Source: Streptosporangium subroseum (GTDB lineage Bacteria > Actinomycetota > Actinomycetes > Streptosporangiales > Streptosporangiaceae). From it: 64,000 nucleotides of DNA. The stretch is taken from the NCBI RefSeq assembly GCF_900188345.1, contig NZ_FZOD01000008.1, positions 124,001 to 188,000 of the forward strand. The letters are read 5' to 3'. The position numbers and the translations under genes are program-made. Below are positions 18,773-27,357 of this stretch, in pieces; position 1 is the stretch's first letter; each line of letters starts with the position of its first letter. A model generated the notes under the pieces. That model was not told where the DNA came from and did not search any database. It saw nothing but the letters and a program-made list of their open reading frames with translations.

Positions 18773-18961
18773 CTACGCCCTGAATCCTCCTGCTATATCC
18801 GAGTCGTAGGCGATCACTGTGCCGTTGGCGTAGACCTCGACTTGCACATGGGCGTACCCCTCTTCGTCGAGCGCCGGATAGAACGTGGACGTTCCCCAGC
18901 TCGCGTACTCGCCTCCGCGGTCCTCGTCCCACCTTCGTTCGCCGAGAGCACTGCGCTTCAT
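18773..18961 (-). CDS. Small protein, DUF6881-like
   Basis: About 62 residues. The block LDEEGYAHVQVEVYANGTVIAY follows the pattern of DUF6881 (acidic ELDEE, then KVEVF-DG). The match is by eye only. ATG 18961 is taken as start (GTG 18967 also possible) and no ribosome site is seen, so it could instead be a remnant. Relatives often occur in toxin-immunity-like settings. Confidence 0.35.
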   Translation of the reverse strand: MKRSALGERRWDEDRGGEYASWGTSTFYPALDEEGYAHVQVEVYANGTVIAYDSDIAGGFRA

Positions 18962-18967
18962 GAACAC

Positions 18968-20145
18968 GCGGTGCGCTTATCAGCGTCTGAAAACAAGTAT
19001 GTCTTGTTCTCCTTCGAGGATCACATGCTCGACCGAAACCGCCCGTGGGCGACCGGCGGACGAACGCTGCAAGAAATGGGATATGGCCATCTCGACGCCT
19101 TTTCCAAGCATGTGAAAGACCGCACCAATACTTTTCTGGACTTCGACAAAAAGTACGGCCGGCGCTCCCCGATTTCCTACTTAACCATGAAAGCAAAGTC
19201 GCACGGTTCCCATCAAATGGGAATGCCACCATGGCCAATGATCGTCGCAACTGTGTGCGCCATGGTCATCGACCCAAGCTATTCAGCCTGGCGGAACGCA
19301 GAGAGTGCCGTAAGTGCCATGGACGCCCTGCAGAATTTCCGTCAGTGAACACCCTTCGCGACACCCTGCTATGCGTTCCGTACGAGCTTCCTCTGTCCGT
19401 TCTTGAATGGCTGTGTCTTTGGAGGTCTGGCCCTATGTTCGAGGCCGTTAATTATACCCGGCAAAGCCTTGTCTGAGAAGGCATCAGGTCCGAGCATCTG
19501 AAACGGCGCGACAGCCCGACCTTCCGCTTTTCAGGCGGACCGATCACCCTGGTCAGATAGCAGAGACCGTAGTCAGAGAGCGGTTGCGATCAGGGCCGCT
19601 TAGGCCTGTTGATCTGCGGTTATGACTGAAACCGTTCTTGATCATTTCACAATGCCTCGCGGACAGGAAATTGAGTGACGTCGGTCTCGCCTACTGAGCC
19701 GGCACTGGCTCTGTCGCGGGACGCTCATCTGTCGCGTAAGACGTCCTATAGCCGTCCTTGACAAAGTTACGTCCACCAGAGTGGTGGTAGCTGACAGTTG
19801 CGAGGCGTTGACATCGATTGCACATCCCGGCAGGCTTTACGAAACTGCCTGGAGGGCAAGTGGTGAACCCGGTTGTTTCGAGGTTGTTCCGAATAGCGTC
19901 GATCGATGTGCCCCCTCAGCGATGGCGGGGAATGCGTAGAGCCTCGTAGCAGTACCTGGACGTCGACGGCCCCTTTCGCCTGCCGGGCGCTTTCGCCTGT
20001 CCGGGGGCGGAGTTCCGCCGTTCGCGCGTCGCCGTCTCGACTCGTTTCCGAAGGCAGGGGGTGTCGCGGTCGTGGCTGCCGTGGTGCGTCCGGAGCCAGA
20101 TCTTAAGTCGGCCTGGTCGTTTTCTTTCGATGGATCGGAAATCTG
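18968..20145. other. Long region without a recognisable gene
   Basis: Several open frames cross this region but none gives a protein-like sequence. The part 18970-19260 is clearly poorer in GC than its surroundings, suggesting imported or decayed DNA. The 3' half presumably carries the promoter for the cluster starting at 20146. No terminator or repeat was identified with confidence. Confidence 0.4.
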
Positions 20146-21312
20146 ATGCGTGTCGCCCTTCTCACCACGACTCAGCATGGTCACCTGAACCCGTATGTTC
20201 CGGTGGTCAATGCGCTCCAAAACGCCGGCAGTGAGGTTGCGCTGCTGCTGTTGTCCGCAGACGGCGGCTCGCTTGACGAGCAGCGTCGCGAGGCCTTGGG
20301 CAAGGCGCAGGTCGACGTGATCGGGCAGGTCGAGATGGCGCCGTGGAGCGGCGACCCGGCGAAGATCGGCCCGATGCTCCAGTCGTCGCCGGTGGCGGAC
20401 CAGACGGCCGACGCGCTCCGCGCGACGGCGCCGGACTTCGTGCTCGTCGACTCGCTGCCGGTCACGGCGTCGGCCATGGTCGGCGCACAGGCGTCCGGCG
20501 TGCCGTACGGGATGATCTGGGCCAACCTGGGTGGAGTATGCCCGAGCGAGCATCGACGAGGTCGCTGGGCGTACGACGAGCAGGTCGGCGACTATCTGAC
20601 CGGGCACGGGGTGTTGTGGTCGGCCCGGACCCATTCGGCGCGTTCGCCGATTCTCAATTTGATGCCGACGATTCCCGCTCTCGTCGGGGACGACGCGGTC
20701 ACCGACGACGGTGTGCGGCTGGTCGGGTTGCCGGGTGCGGCGGGGACCCGCGGCGACGAGGTCGCCTTCTCGGGCCTGGATCGGATCGACCCCGACCGCC
20801 CGGTGGTGTACGTCTCCTTCGGCACGATCTTCTACCGGCGGCCGGACCTGCTGCGCACGGTGATCACCGGGGCGGCGGCGACCGGTGCACAGGTGATCGC
20901 CGCGGTAGGAGATCTCGCCGAGGAGCTCGCGCTGCCCGACGAAGTGCTCACCGCCCCGTATGTGCCGCAACGTGAGGTGCTCGAGCGCGCCGACGTGTTC
21001 ATCACCCATGGCGGATACAACTCCGTGGCGGAGTCGATCCGGGCGGCGACACCGATGCTGGTGATCCCGCTGGCCGTGGATCAGCCTGTCCAGGCGTACT
21101 TCGTGGGTAGAGCGGGCTTCGGGACGGCGTTGGAGCCGGCCGGCGTCACCGAGCAGGCGGTCACCGACGCCGTCACCGATCTGCTCGATCCCGCCCGGGA
21201 CTACCGGGCCCGGCTGCGCGCCGCGCAGCCGGAGTGCGGCGATTCCGCCGTGCGCACGGCCGAGCTGGTCATCGGCACGGTCGAGACGTTACAGCGGAAG
21301 GAGGAGCAGTGA
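20146..21312 (+). CDS. GT1 (UGT/macrolide-type) glycosyltransferase
   Basis: 388 residues. The N-terminal half begins MRVALLTTTQHGHLNPYVPVVNAL with the acceptor-domain His (QHGH). The C-terminal half has PVVYVSFGTIFYRRPDLL and the donor-binding signature FITHGGYNSVAESIRAATPMLVIPLAVDQPVQA, i.e. the UGT motif with the Asp-Gln pair. It should transfer a sugar from a nucleotide sugar to a small hydrophobic acceptor. It is the first gene of a tightly packed operon; its stop overlaps the next start by GTGA. Confidence 0.88.
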   Translation: MRVALLTTTQHGHLNPYVPVVNALQNAGSEVALLLLSADGGSLDEQRREALGKAQVDVIGQVEMAPWSGDPAKIGPMLQSSPVADQTADALRATAPDFVLVDSLPVTASAMVGAQASGVPYGMIWANLGGVCPSEHRRGRWAYDEQVGDYLTGHGVLWSARTHSARSPILNLMPTIPALVGDDAVTDDGVRLVGLPGAAGTRGDEVAFSGLDRIDPDRPVVYVSFGTIFYRRPDLLRTVITGAAATGAQVIAAVGDLAEELALPDEVLTAPYVPQREVLERADVFITHGGYNSVAESIRAATPMLVIPLAVDQPVQAYFVGRAGFGTALEPAGVTEQAVTDAVTDLLDPARDYRARLRAAQPECGDSAVRTAELVIGTVETLQRKEEQ

Positions 21313-22628
21313 CGATCGAGCGGCAGCGGCCGGTGAGCGACCCGATCGTGATCGATGATCTTGAGCACCTCTCGTTCCGGGTGGATCGCCGCGCCTACAC
21401 CGACGACGACCTGGCCGCACGGGAGATGAGCAGGATCTTCGATCGCTGCTGGTTGTACGTCGGGCACGAATCAGAGGTGCCCGGGCCGGGCTCCTACGTG
21501 GCACGCGACGTCGGCGGGCGCCCGGTGGTCATGGCGCGCGGGTCCGACGGGGTGATCCGGGTGTTCGCGAACAGCTGCACTCACCGCGGGGCTCTGATCT
21601 GCTCGCAGCCGGCCGGGCAGGCCAGATCGTTCCGGTGCCCGTATCACGACTGGACGTTCTCCAACCGGGGCGACCTGGTCGGGGTCCCGATCCCGGACGG
21701 GTACGGGCCAGGTTTTCGGAAGGCGGACTTCGGCCTGGCGCAGCACCGTAGTGACGGTTACCGCGGTTTCGTGTTCGTCACCTTCGATCCGGAGCAGCCG
21801 CGCACCTTGACCGAGTACCTGGCGGGTGCGACGGAGTACCTCGATCTGATCGACGACCAGTCCGAGGTCGGGATGGAGGTGATCCAAGGTGCGCAACTCC
21901 ACGGGGCTCGGGCCAACTGGAAGCTCATGATGGAGAACAGCGTCGACATCTACCACTTCCGGGCCCTGCACAAGCGTTACGTCGGCTACATGGAGTCGCT
22001 GGGGTCGGTGCCACCACAACGACGAGGCGGCTTCGGCTGCGCCCTCGGACTGGGGCATGGAGCCAACGAGCTGCCACCGGCGGCAGCCCGCCCGCTCGCC
22101 TACTGGACGCCGATGTTCGGCACCGAGGTCCGGCCGCGGATCGAGGCGACGGCCGCACGGTTCGTCGACCGGTTCGGCGCCGAACGCGCCGAACGGATCA
22201 CCGGCACCAATCGTGCGGTACTGATCTTCCCCAACTTGATGATCATCGACGCGATCGCGATCACGATCCGCAAGATCGATCCGGTCGGCGCCGGCCAGAT
22301 GGCCATCACCTCGGTCGCCCTGGCCCCCAAGGACGAGGATCCGGACATCCGGGAACTCCGCAAGAGTCACTACCTGACGTTCCTCGGCCCCGCCGGCTTC
22401 GCCACTCCCGACGACATCGAGATCGTCGAGTCGTGCCAGCGGGGTTATCTCAACCGCACGGTCCGCTACTCGGATCTGTCACGCGGTATGAACAAAAAGG
22501 TCCCGGAGACAACCGACGAGCTTCCCGCCCGCGAGTTCTGGCGGCAGTGGGACCGGCTGATGCACGGCGACGACGGTCACCTCGAGGTCGCTCACCGGGC
22601 CGAGACGCAAGGGGCAGAACCACGATGA
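21309..22628 (+). CDS. Rieske aromatic ring-hydroxylating oxygenase, alpha subunit
   Basis: 439 residues from GTG 21309, preceded by AAGGAGGA. The Rieske [2Fe-2S] ligands are clear: CTHRG at about residue 95 and CPYHDWTF about 20 residues later. The mononuclear iron site motif is ENSVDIYHFRALHKRY (bridging Asp and two His). The C-terminal catalytic domain has usual length. It overlaps the small-subunit gene by ATGA. With the beta subunit it should form an oxygenase hydroxylating an aromatic or alicyclic substrate, but no dedicated ferredoxin or reductase is encoded next to it. Confidence 0.92.
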   Translation: MTIERQRPVSDPIVIDDLEHLSFRVDRRAYTDDDLAAREMSRIFDRCWLYVGHESEVPGPGSYVARDVGGRPVVMARGSDGVIRVFANSCTHRGALICSQPAGQARSFRCPYHDWTFSNRGDLVGVPIPDGYGPGFRKADFGLAQHRSDGYRGFVFVTFDPEQPRTLTEYLAGATEYLDLIDDQSEVGMEVIQGAQLHGARANWKLMMENSVDIYHFRALHKRYVGYMESLGSVPPQRRGGFGCALGLGHGANELPPAAARPLAYWTPMFGTEVRPRIEATAARFVDRFGAERAERITGTNRAVLIFPNLMIIDAIAITIRKIDPVGAGQMAITSVALAPKDEDPDIRELRKSHYLTFLGPAGFATPDDIEIVESCQRGYLNRTVRYSDLSRGMNKKVPETTDELPAREFWRQWDRLMHGDDGHLEVAHRAETQGAEPR

Positions 22629-23137
22629 CCACCGAGCTGACGGTCGACGAAGCGGCCCAGGTGCGGCTGTGGCACCGGGTGAGCCAGTTCCTTTTCCGTG
22701 AGGCACGGCTGCTCGACGAGTGGCGCCTGCTCGAGTGGTACGACGAGATGCTGACCGACGACATCCGCTACTCGGTGCCGGCCACCGACGTCCGCGGCGA
22801 GACGGCCGATGCGCTCGGGCTCATCGACGACGATGCTGCCCGGCTACGCCAGCGGATCGAACAACTACTCAACGGTGAGGTGTGGTGCGAGAACCCTCGG
22901 TCGCGGACGAATCGGATGATCAGCAACGTGGAGATCCTGACCGACCGGGGCACGCACCTCGACGTGGCGGCGAATGTCGTCGTGTACCGGTTCGGACATG
23001 GGCGCTCTGACTCCTACGTCGGAAAATGCCGGTTCGAGCTTGTCGTCGAGGGCGAGTCGTTTCGGGTCCGGAGACGGGTCGTGGTGCTCGACCACGAGAC
23101 GTTGTACGAGCACGGAAAGCTCAGCATCATCCTGTGA
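22625..23137 (+). CDS. Ring-hydroxylating oxygenase, beta (small) subunit
   Basis: 170 residues of the SnoaL/NTF2-like fold: VRLWHRVSQFLFREARLLDEWRLLEWYDEMLTDDIRYSVP is the standard opening of RHO small subunits, and DVAANVVVYRFGHG with RRRVVVLDHETLY the end. Start ATG 22625 overlaps the alpha-subunit stop by four bases, which supports the alpha-beta complex. Confidence 0.9.
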   Translation: MTTELTVDEAAQVRLWHRVSQFLFREARLLDEWRLLEWYDEMLTDDIRYSVPATDVRGETADALGLIDDDAARLRQRIEQLLNGEVWCENPRSRTNRMISNVEILTDRGTHLDVAANVVVYRFGHGRSDSYVGKCRFELVVEGESFRVRRRVVVLDHETLYEHGKLSIIL

Positions 23138-23147
23138 TCGGACAGTG

Positions 23148-24353
23148 ATGGCGGCCGGCCCTGGCAGCGTCCCACCCGTTGCCGCCGCCCAGCCGAGTCT
23201 CCCTCGCGAGATCTACATCCTCAGTGTCGTCGGTGGCTGCGTCATGTTGGGACTGGGGCTGGTGCTCCCGGTGCTCCCGGTGTACGCGGCGACGTTCGGG
23301 GCCGGGCCCACCCAGATCGGAGCGCTCGTCGCCCTGTTCGCGTTGATGCGGCTGGCCACCAGCCCGTTCTGCGGCCGGCTCGGAGTTCGGTTCGGGGAGC
23401 GGCGAGTCCTGATCGCCGGCCTGCTGCTATGTACGGTCTCCTCGGCTCTGACGGCGTTCGCCGGGTCCTACGGGCAGCTGCTCGTGTTCCGCAGCCTCGG
23501 CGGCGTCGGCTCAGTGCTGTTCTCGGTGTCCGCACTGGCGACACTCCTGGCGATCGCGCCGGCCGACCGGCGGGGCCGGGCCGGCGCCGTGTTCGAAGCA
23601 GGCTTCCTGCTCGGCGGGATCTGCGGACCGGCGCTGGGCGGGCTCCTTTCTCTCATCGCCCTCTCCGCGCCGTTCGTGGCGTACGCCGTGCTGTTGCTGG
23701 CCGCCGCGGTACTGACGTCGGCGGTGCTCCGCACCGGCCGAACCGCCGGCGCGGAGCCTGGCCGTGACGTGGTCCGGCTACCGGTCCTGCTGCGGGATCG
23801 ACGCTACGTGGTGGCTTGCCTCGCAGCGTTGGCACAGGGATGGGTCCTGTTCGGGCTGCGCAGCGCACTGGTCCCCACGGTGGTTGTGGCGTGGCGACAT
23901 GACGTGACGTGGGTCGGGTGGGCGTTCACGATATCCGCCGTCGTTCAGGCGCTGCTGATCATGCCGGCCGGCCGGGTTGTCGATCGGGCCGGCCGCCGGC
24001 CCGCCATGATCGTCGGCACCGGCGTGGCTGCGGCGGCGATCACAGCCTTGGTGTTCGTGGACGGGTACGCCTGGCTCGTCGTCCTGCTTAGTGTGTACGC
24101 GGCGGGATCAGCGCTGCTCAACGCCGCACCGGCCGCGCTGATCGGTGACGTCGTCGCCGGCCGGGCCGGCAGTGGCGTCGCCGTCTTCTCGATGTGCACC
24201 GATGTCGGCGCCGTGGTCGGCCCGGTCGTCGTTGGGCTCATCGCCGAGCGGGTGAGTGTTCCGGCCGCCTTCGGCAGCGGCGCCGCCCTGCTGGTCGTCG
24301 CCTTCGTGGCGTCGTGGACGTTGACAACTGTTCGGCCAACACGAAGGAGTTGA
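23148..24353 (+). CDS. MFS transporter
   Basis: About 401 residues and 12 hydrophobic segments. The loop after TM2 has the MFS motif as GRLGVRFGERRVL, repeated in the second half as GRVVDRAGRRPAM. It lies 10 bases after the oxygenase beta gene, so it is part of the same operon and probably exports the glycosylated or oxidised product, or imports the substrate. GTG 23145 is an equally possible start. Confidence 0.88.
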   Translation: MAAGPGSVPPVAAAQPSLPREIYILSVVGGCVMLGLGLVLPVLPVYAATFGAGPTQIGALVALFALMRLATSPFCGRLGVRFGERRVLIAGLLLCTVSSALTAFAGSYGQLLVFRSLGGVGSVLFSVSALATLLAIAPADRRGRAGAVFEAGFLLGGICGPALGGLLSLIALSAPFVAYAVLLLAAAVLTSAVLRTGRTAGAEPGRDVVRLPVLLRDRRYVVACLAALAQGWVLFGLRSALVPTVVVAWRHDVTWVGWAFTISAVVQALLIMPAGRVVDRAGRRPAMIVGTGVAAAAITALVFVDGYAWLVVLLSVYAAGSALLNAAPAALIGDVVAGRAGSGVAVFSMCTDVGAVVGPVVVGLIAERVSVPAAFGSGAALLVVAFVASWTLTTVRPTRRS

Positions 24354-24356
24354 TCG

Positions 24357-24743
24357 ATGAATCAGCCGTCTGCCCGACATGAGCGGGGTGAGGCCATGTT
24401 CCAGCAGGTCTTCGGCCGCGAACCGCGCCCGGGTTCCTACCCGGAGTTCCTGCAGATCACCGTCGACCACTTGTTCGGCGAGATCTGGACCCGCCCGCAC
24501 CTGAGCGTCGAGGAGCGCGAACTGGTCGCGCTGACCGCGGTCACGCTGGCGCGGACCGATTGGGAGTTGCGCGGCCACATCGGTGCCGCCCTGCACCTCG
24601 GGATGTCGCGAGAGAAGATCGTCGAAGTCATCATTCAGCTCGCCTACTACGGTGGCTGGCCGGTCGCCAACAACGGGCTGCGCGTCGCCCAGGAGGTCTT
24701 CGCCGAGCTGGACGACGCCACCGGGGAGGACGCCGGACCATGA
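24357..24743 (+). CDS. Carboxymuconolactone decarboxylase-like protein
   Basis: 128 residues. The CMD core is seen as LFGEIWTRPHLSVEERELVALTAVTLA, then LRGHIGAALHLGMSREKIVEVIIQLAYYGGWPVANNGLRVAQEVF. It resembles gamma-carboxymuconolactone decarboxylases; the Cys pair of AhpD-type peroxidase relatives is absent. GGAG lies seven bases before ATG. In this operon it may act on a lactone or keto acid made from the oxygenase product. Confidence 0.85.
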   Translation: MNQPSARHERGEAMFQQVFGREPRPGSYPEFLQITVDHLFGEIWTRPHLSVEERELVALTAVTLARTDWELRGHIGAALHLGMSREKIVEVIIQLAYYGGWPVANNGLRVAQEVFAELDDATGEDAGP

Positions 24744-25276
24744 CCGGTGAACCGTCTCCCCTCGACCCGGCCGAGAAGGTCGACCTGTGGCGCCAGCGGT
24801 TCTTCGAGGCCCAGGCGGCCGCAGAGGAGTTCATCCTGGGAGAGCACGGCGAAGAAGGCCTGGCCGCGTGGATCCAGGCGAACTCCCGCATCACCGCGGA
24901 GCTACTGCAGGCGCAACGGCCCGCCGGGGTATCCGCCACCGATCACTTCATGACCCGGCTGCAACGTCAGCTGTTGCTGTACGACTCGGCGGTGACCCGT
25001 GAGCCCCAGCCCTCGGGCACCGTCCTGCGCAACGCCGACTGTGGGATCCTCCGGTACCGCAAACGGGCCGCCCGCGCCGGCGTCGTACTGACGTTCTCGT
25101 CACCGTGCCCGTACTGCCAGGAACTCAACACCGCCATCGCCGCCCGCTATGTGGAACCGGACGTCACGGTGTCGTGCGAACAGGCGGGCGACGGGTGCAC
25201 CTGGCGCGCGGAATCTCCTCACGCTCCAGGAGAGGACACGGCCGGGTCACCGCACCGCGGACGAGCCGGTGATTGA
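24740..25276 (+). CDS. Unknown protein with CxxC motif, last gene of the oxygenase operon
   Basis: 178 residues; ATG overlaps the previous stop by four bases. The N-terminal two-thirds are helical and acidic (PAEKVDLWRQRFFEAQAAAEEFILGEHG). The C-terminal third has NADCGILRYRKRAARAGVVLTFSSPCPYCQELN and later VSCEQAGDGCTW, so four or five Cys could bind zinc or iron. I do not recognise the family. Being last in a fully overlapping operon it probably belongs to the same pathway. Its 3' end overlaps the convergent reductase gene by 58 bases. Confidence 0.7.
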   Translation: MTGEPSPLDPAEKVDLWRQRFFEAQAAAEEFILGEHGEEGLAAWIQANSRITAELLQAQRPAGVSATDHFMTRLQRQLLLYDSAVTREPQPSGTVLRNADCGILRYRKRAARAGVVLTFSSPCPYCQELNTAIAARYVEPDVTVSCEQAGDGCTWRAESPHAPGEDTAGSPHRGRAGD

Positions 25277-25875
25277 ACCAACGGCAGTGCCGTGCGGTCG
25301 TTGGCCGGCGACCGGCTGACGTCGAGCGTCATGCCGAGTTGCCGGCCCACGGCCACACACAGGTCGAGCGCCGCGGTGCGGGTCAGATCCTGGTGATCGT
25401 TCTGGGTGAAGCACGCCGACGCCACGTTCTTGTTCTGCAGGCGCAGGTACCACGGGAACAACGATGCCAGTGCGGGCTCGGTCAGCATCGTGCGCGAATG
25501 CACGATCGTCCCCACCAGCAGGTTGCCGAACGGGCGTTGCCTGGCGTTCATGAAGCTCTTCAAGCGTTCCTGGAAGATCTTCAGCACCGCGGGTACGTTC
25601 CCCGCGTACACCGGCATGGCGAGCAGCATCGCCTGCGCGCCCTCGGCCAGATCGACGACATGCTCGAAGTCGTCGTCGAGCGTGCACCGGCCCACCTCGG
25701 GATCAAGGCAGGTGTCCTCGCCTTCGCACATCGCGATGCGATGGTCGATCAACCGAATCCGCTGGATCTCCGCGTCGCCGACCTCCCGGACGACACCGGT
25801 GATCGCCGCCTCGAGCAGCGCGTCGGTCAGCGAGGGGAGACGCTTCTGCGTGCAGGACAACGCAATGATCTTCAT
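25219..25875 (-). CDS. Flavodoxin-like NAD(P)H/FMN reductase
   Basis: About 218 residues beginning MKIIALSCTQKRLPSLTDALLEAA, a flavodoxin-fold phosphate loop. MPVYAGNVPAVLKIFQERL is the flavin-contacting motif of the FMN_red family. The segment CEGEDTCLDPEVGRC has spaced Cys as in iron-sulfur flavoproteins. It faces the oxygenase operon and overlaps its last gene tail to tail. It is a reasonable, unproven candidate for supplying electrons to the orphan oxygenase. Confidence 0.75.
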   Translation of the reverse strand: MKIIALSCTQKRLPSLTDALLEAAITGVVREVGDAEIQRIRLIDHRIAMCEGEDTCLDPEVGRCTLDDDFEHVVDLAEGAQAMLLAMPVYAGNVPAVLKIFQERLKSFMNARQRPFGNLLVGTIVHSRTMLTEPALASLFPWYLRLQNKNVASACFTQNDHQDLTRTAALDLCVAVGRQLGMTLDVSRSPANDRTALPLVQSPARPRCGDPAVSSPGA

Positions 25876-26135
25876 CCGGAGGGTCTCCCCTGTCTGCGCA
25901 GCGCCACCCAAGACCAGCCACCTGACGAAGCCCCCGTGGCCGCACACTGAGGCAGCCTCAACCTACCCACAACTGAGCACCACCGAAACGGGTATCGAAA
26001 AACCACGAGCAGGCGATCGATGACCGCCTGCTCCGGCCTCACTCCGCGTCTGACGGAACAGGGACGGAACGGAGTTGGTTCCGGGATGGTCTCCGCGGCC
26101 GGCGAGTGGCCGCCGCCGTCCCGTGTACCCGCAGA

Positions 26136-27293
26136 TCAGAGGCCGCTCAGGCCCAGCTCCCTGGCGATGAGCATGCGCTGGACCTCGCTGGTGCCCTCGC
26201 CGATCTCCAGGATCTTGGCGTCGCGGTAGAAGCGGCCGACCGGATACTCGTTCATGAATCCGTAGCCGCCGAAGATCTGGGTGGCGTCGCGGGCGTTGTC
26301 CATGGCCGCGTCGCCGGCGACGAGCTTGGCGATGGCCGCCTCCTTCTTGAACGGTTCACCGGCCAGCATTTTCTCCGCCGCGTGGTAGTAGGCCAGGCGG
26401 GCGGTGTGGGTGCGGACCTCCATGTCGGCGATCTTGAACTGGATGGCTTGGTAGTGGCCGATCGGGTGGCCGAAGGCCTGGCGTTCGCGGACGTAGCGCA
26501 GGGACTCGTCCACGCAGCCCTGGGCCAGGCCGACCGAGAGGGCGGCGATCGCGATGCGGCCCTCGTCGAGGGTCTGCAGGAACTGCGCGTAGCCCCGGCC
26601 GCGCTCGCCGAGCAGGTTCTCGGCCGGGACCCGGCAGTTGTCGAAGGAGAGCTCGCGGGTGTCGGAGCAGTTCCAGCCGACCTTGGAGTACTTCTTCGAG
26701 GCGGTGAAGCCCGGCGTCCCTGCGGGGACCAGGATGGTGGAGATCTCCTTCTTGCCATCGGCGCGCTCGCCGGTGATCGCGGCCACGCCGACGACGCCGG
26801 TGATGTCGGTGCCGGAGTTGGTGATGAACGCCTTCGTGCCGTTGATCACCCACTCGTTCCCGTCCAGCACGGCCGTGGTCCGCATGCCGCCCGGCACGTC
26901 GGTGCCGCCGCCCGGCTCGGTGAGGCCGAACGCGCCCAGCATCTCCCCGGAGGTCAGGCGCGGCAGCCACTCGGCACGCTGCTCCGCCGTACCGAACCGG
27001 TAGATCGGCATCGCGCCCAGCGACACCGCGGCCTCCACGGTGATCGACACACTGGAGTCGACCCTGGCCAGTTCCTCCAGCGTGAGGCAGAGCGCGAAGT
27101 AGTCGCCGCCCATGCCGCCGTACTCCTCCGGGATCGGCAGCCCGAACAGGCCCATCGCGCCCATCTGCCGCACGATGTCGTAGGGGAACTCCTCGCGCTG
27201 GTAGAGGTCCCCGATCACCGGGGCCACCACGTCGCGGGCGAACGCCTCGACGGTTTTGCGGAGGTCTTCGTAGTCCTCGTTGAGCTTGGGCAT
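26136..27293 (-). CDS. Acyl-CoA dehydrogenase of the leucine-type catabolic operon
   Basis: 385 residues, FAD-dependent. FGLTEPGGGTDVPG and FITNSGTDI bind the flavin, and IFGGYGFMNEYPVGRFYRDAK is the C-terminal signature. The position of the catalytic base in short- and medium-chain enzymes is Glu366 (GEGTSEVQRML); isovaleryl-CoA dehydrogenases usually have Ala or Gly there, so substrate assignment is open. AAGGAG precedes ATG 27293. It is the last gene of the operon with HMG-CoA lyase and the biotin carboxylase subunits. Confidence 0.9.
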   Translation of the reverse strand: MPKLNEDYEDLRKTVEAFARDVVAPVIGDLYQREEFPYDIVRQMGAMGLFGLPIPEEYGGMGGDYFALCLTLEELARVDSSVSITVEAAVSLGAMPIYRFGTAEQRAEWLPRLTSGEMLGAFGLTEPGGGTDVPGGMRTTAVLDGNEWVINGTKAFITNSGTDITGVVGVAAITGERADGKKEISTILVPAGTPGFTASKKYSKVGWNCSDTRELSFDNCRVPAENLLGERGRGYAQFLQTLDEGRIAIAALSVGLAQGCVDESLRYVRERQAFGHPIGHYQAIQFKIADMEVRTHTARLAYYHAAEKMLAGEPFKKEAAIAKLVAGDAAMDNARDATQIFGGYGFMNEYPVGRFYRDAKILEIGEGTSEVQRMLIARELGLSGL

Positions 27294-27357
27294 CGTTACT
27301 CCTTGACGTAGTGATCGGCCGCTCGGCGCGCCGGGTCCGTTCCCCATGGCCGGTCTC

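Noticed and set aside
18842..19348. 168-codon plus-strand ORF in the AT-richer stretch
   Set aside because: No domain pattern, crosses the small minus-strand gene and has no plausible start region.
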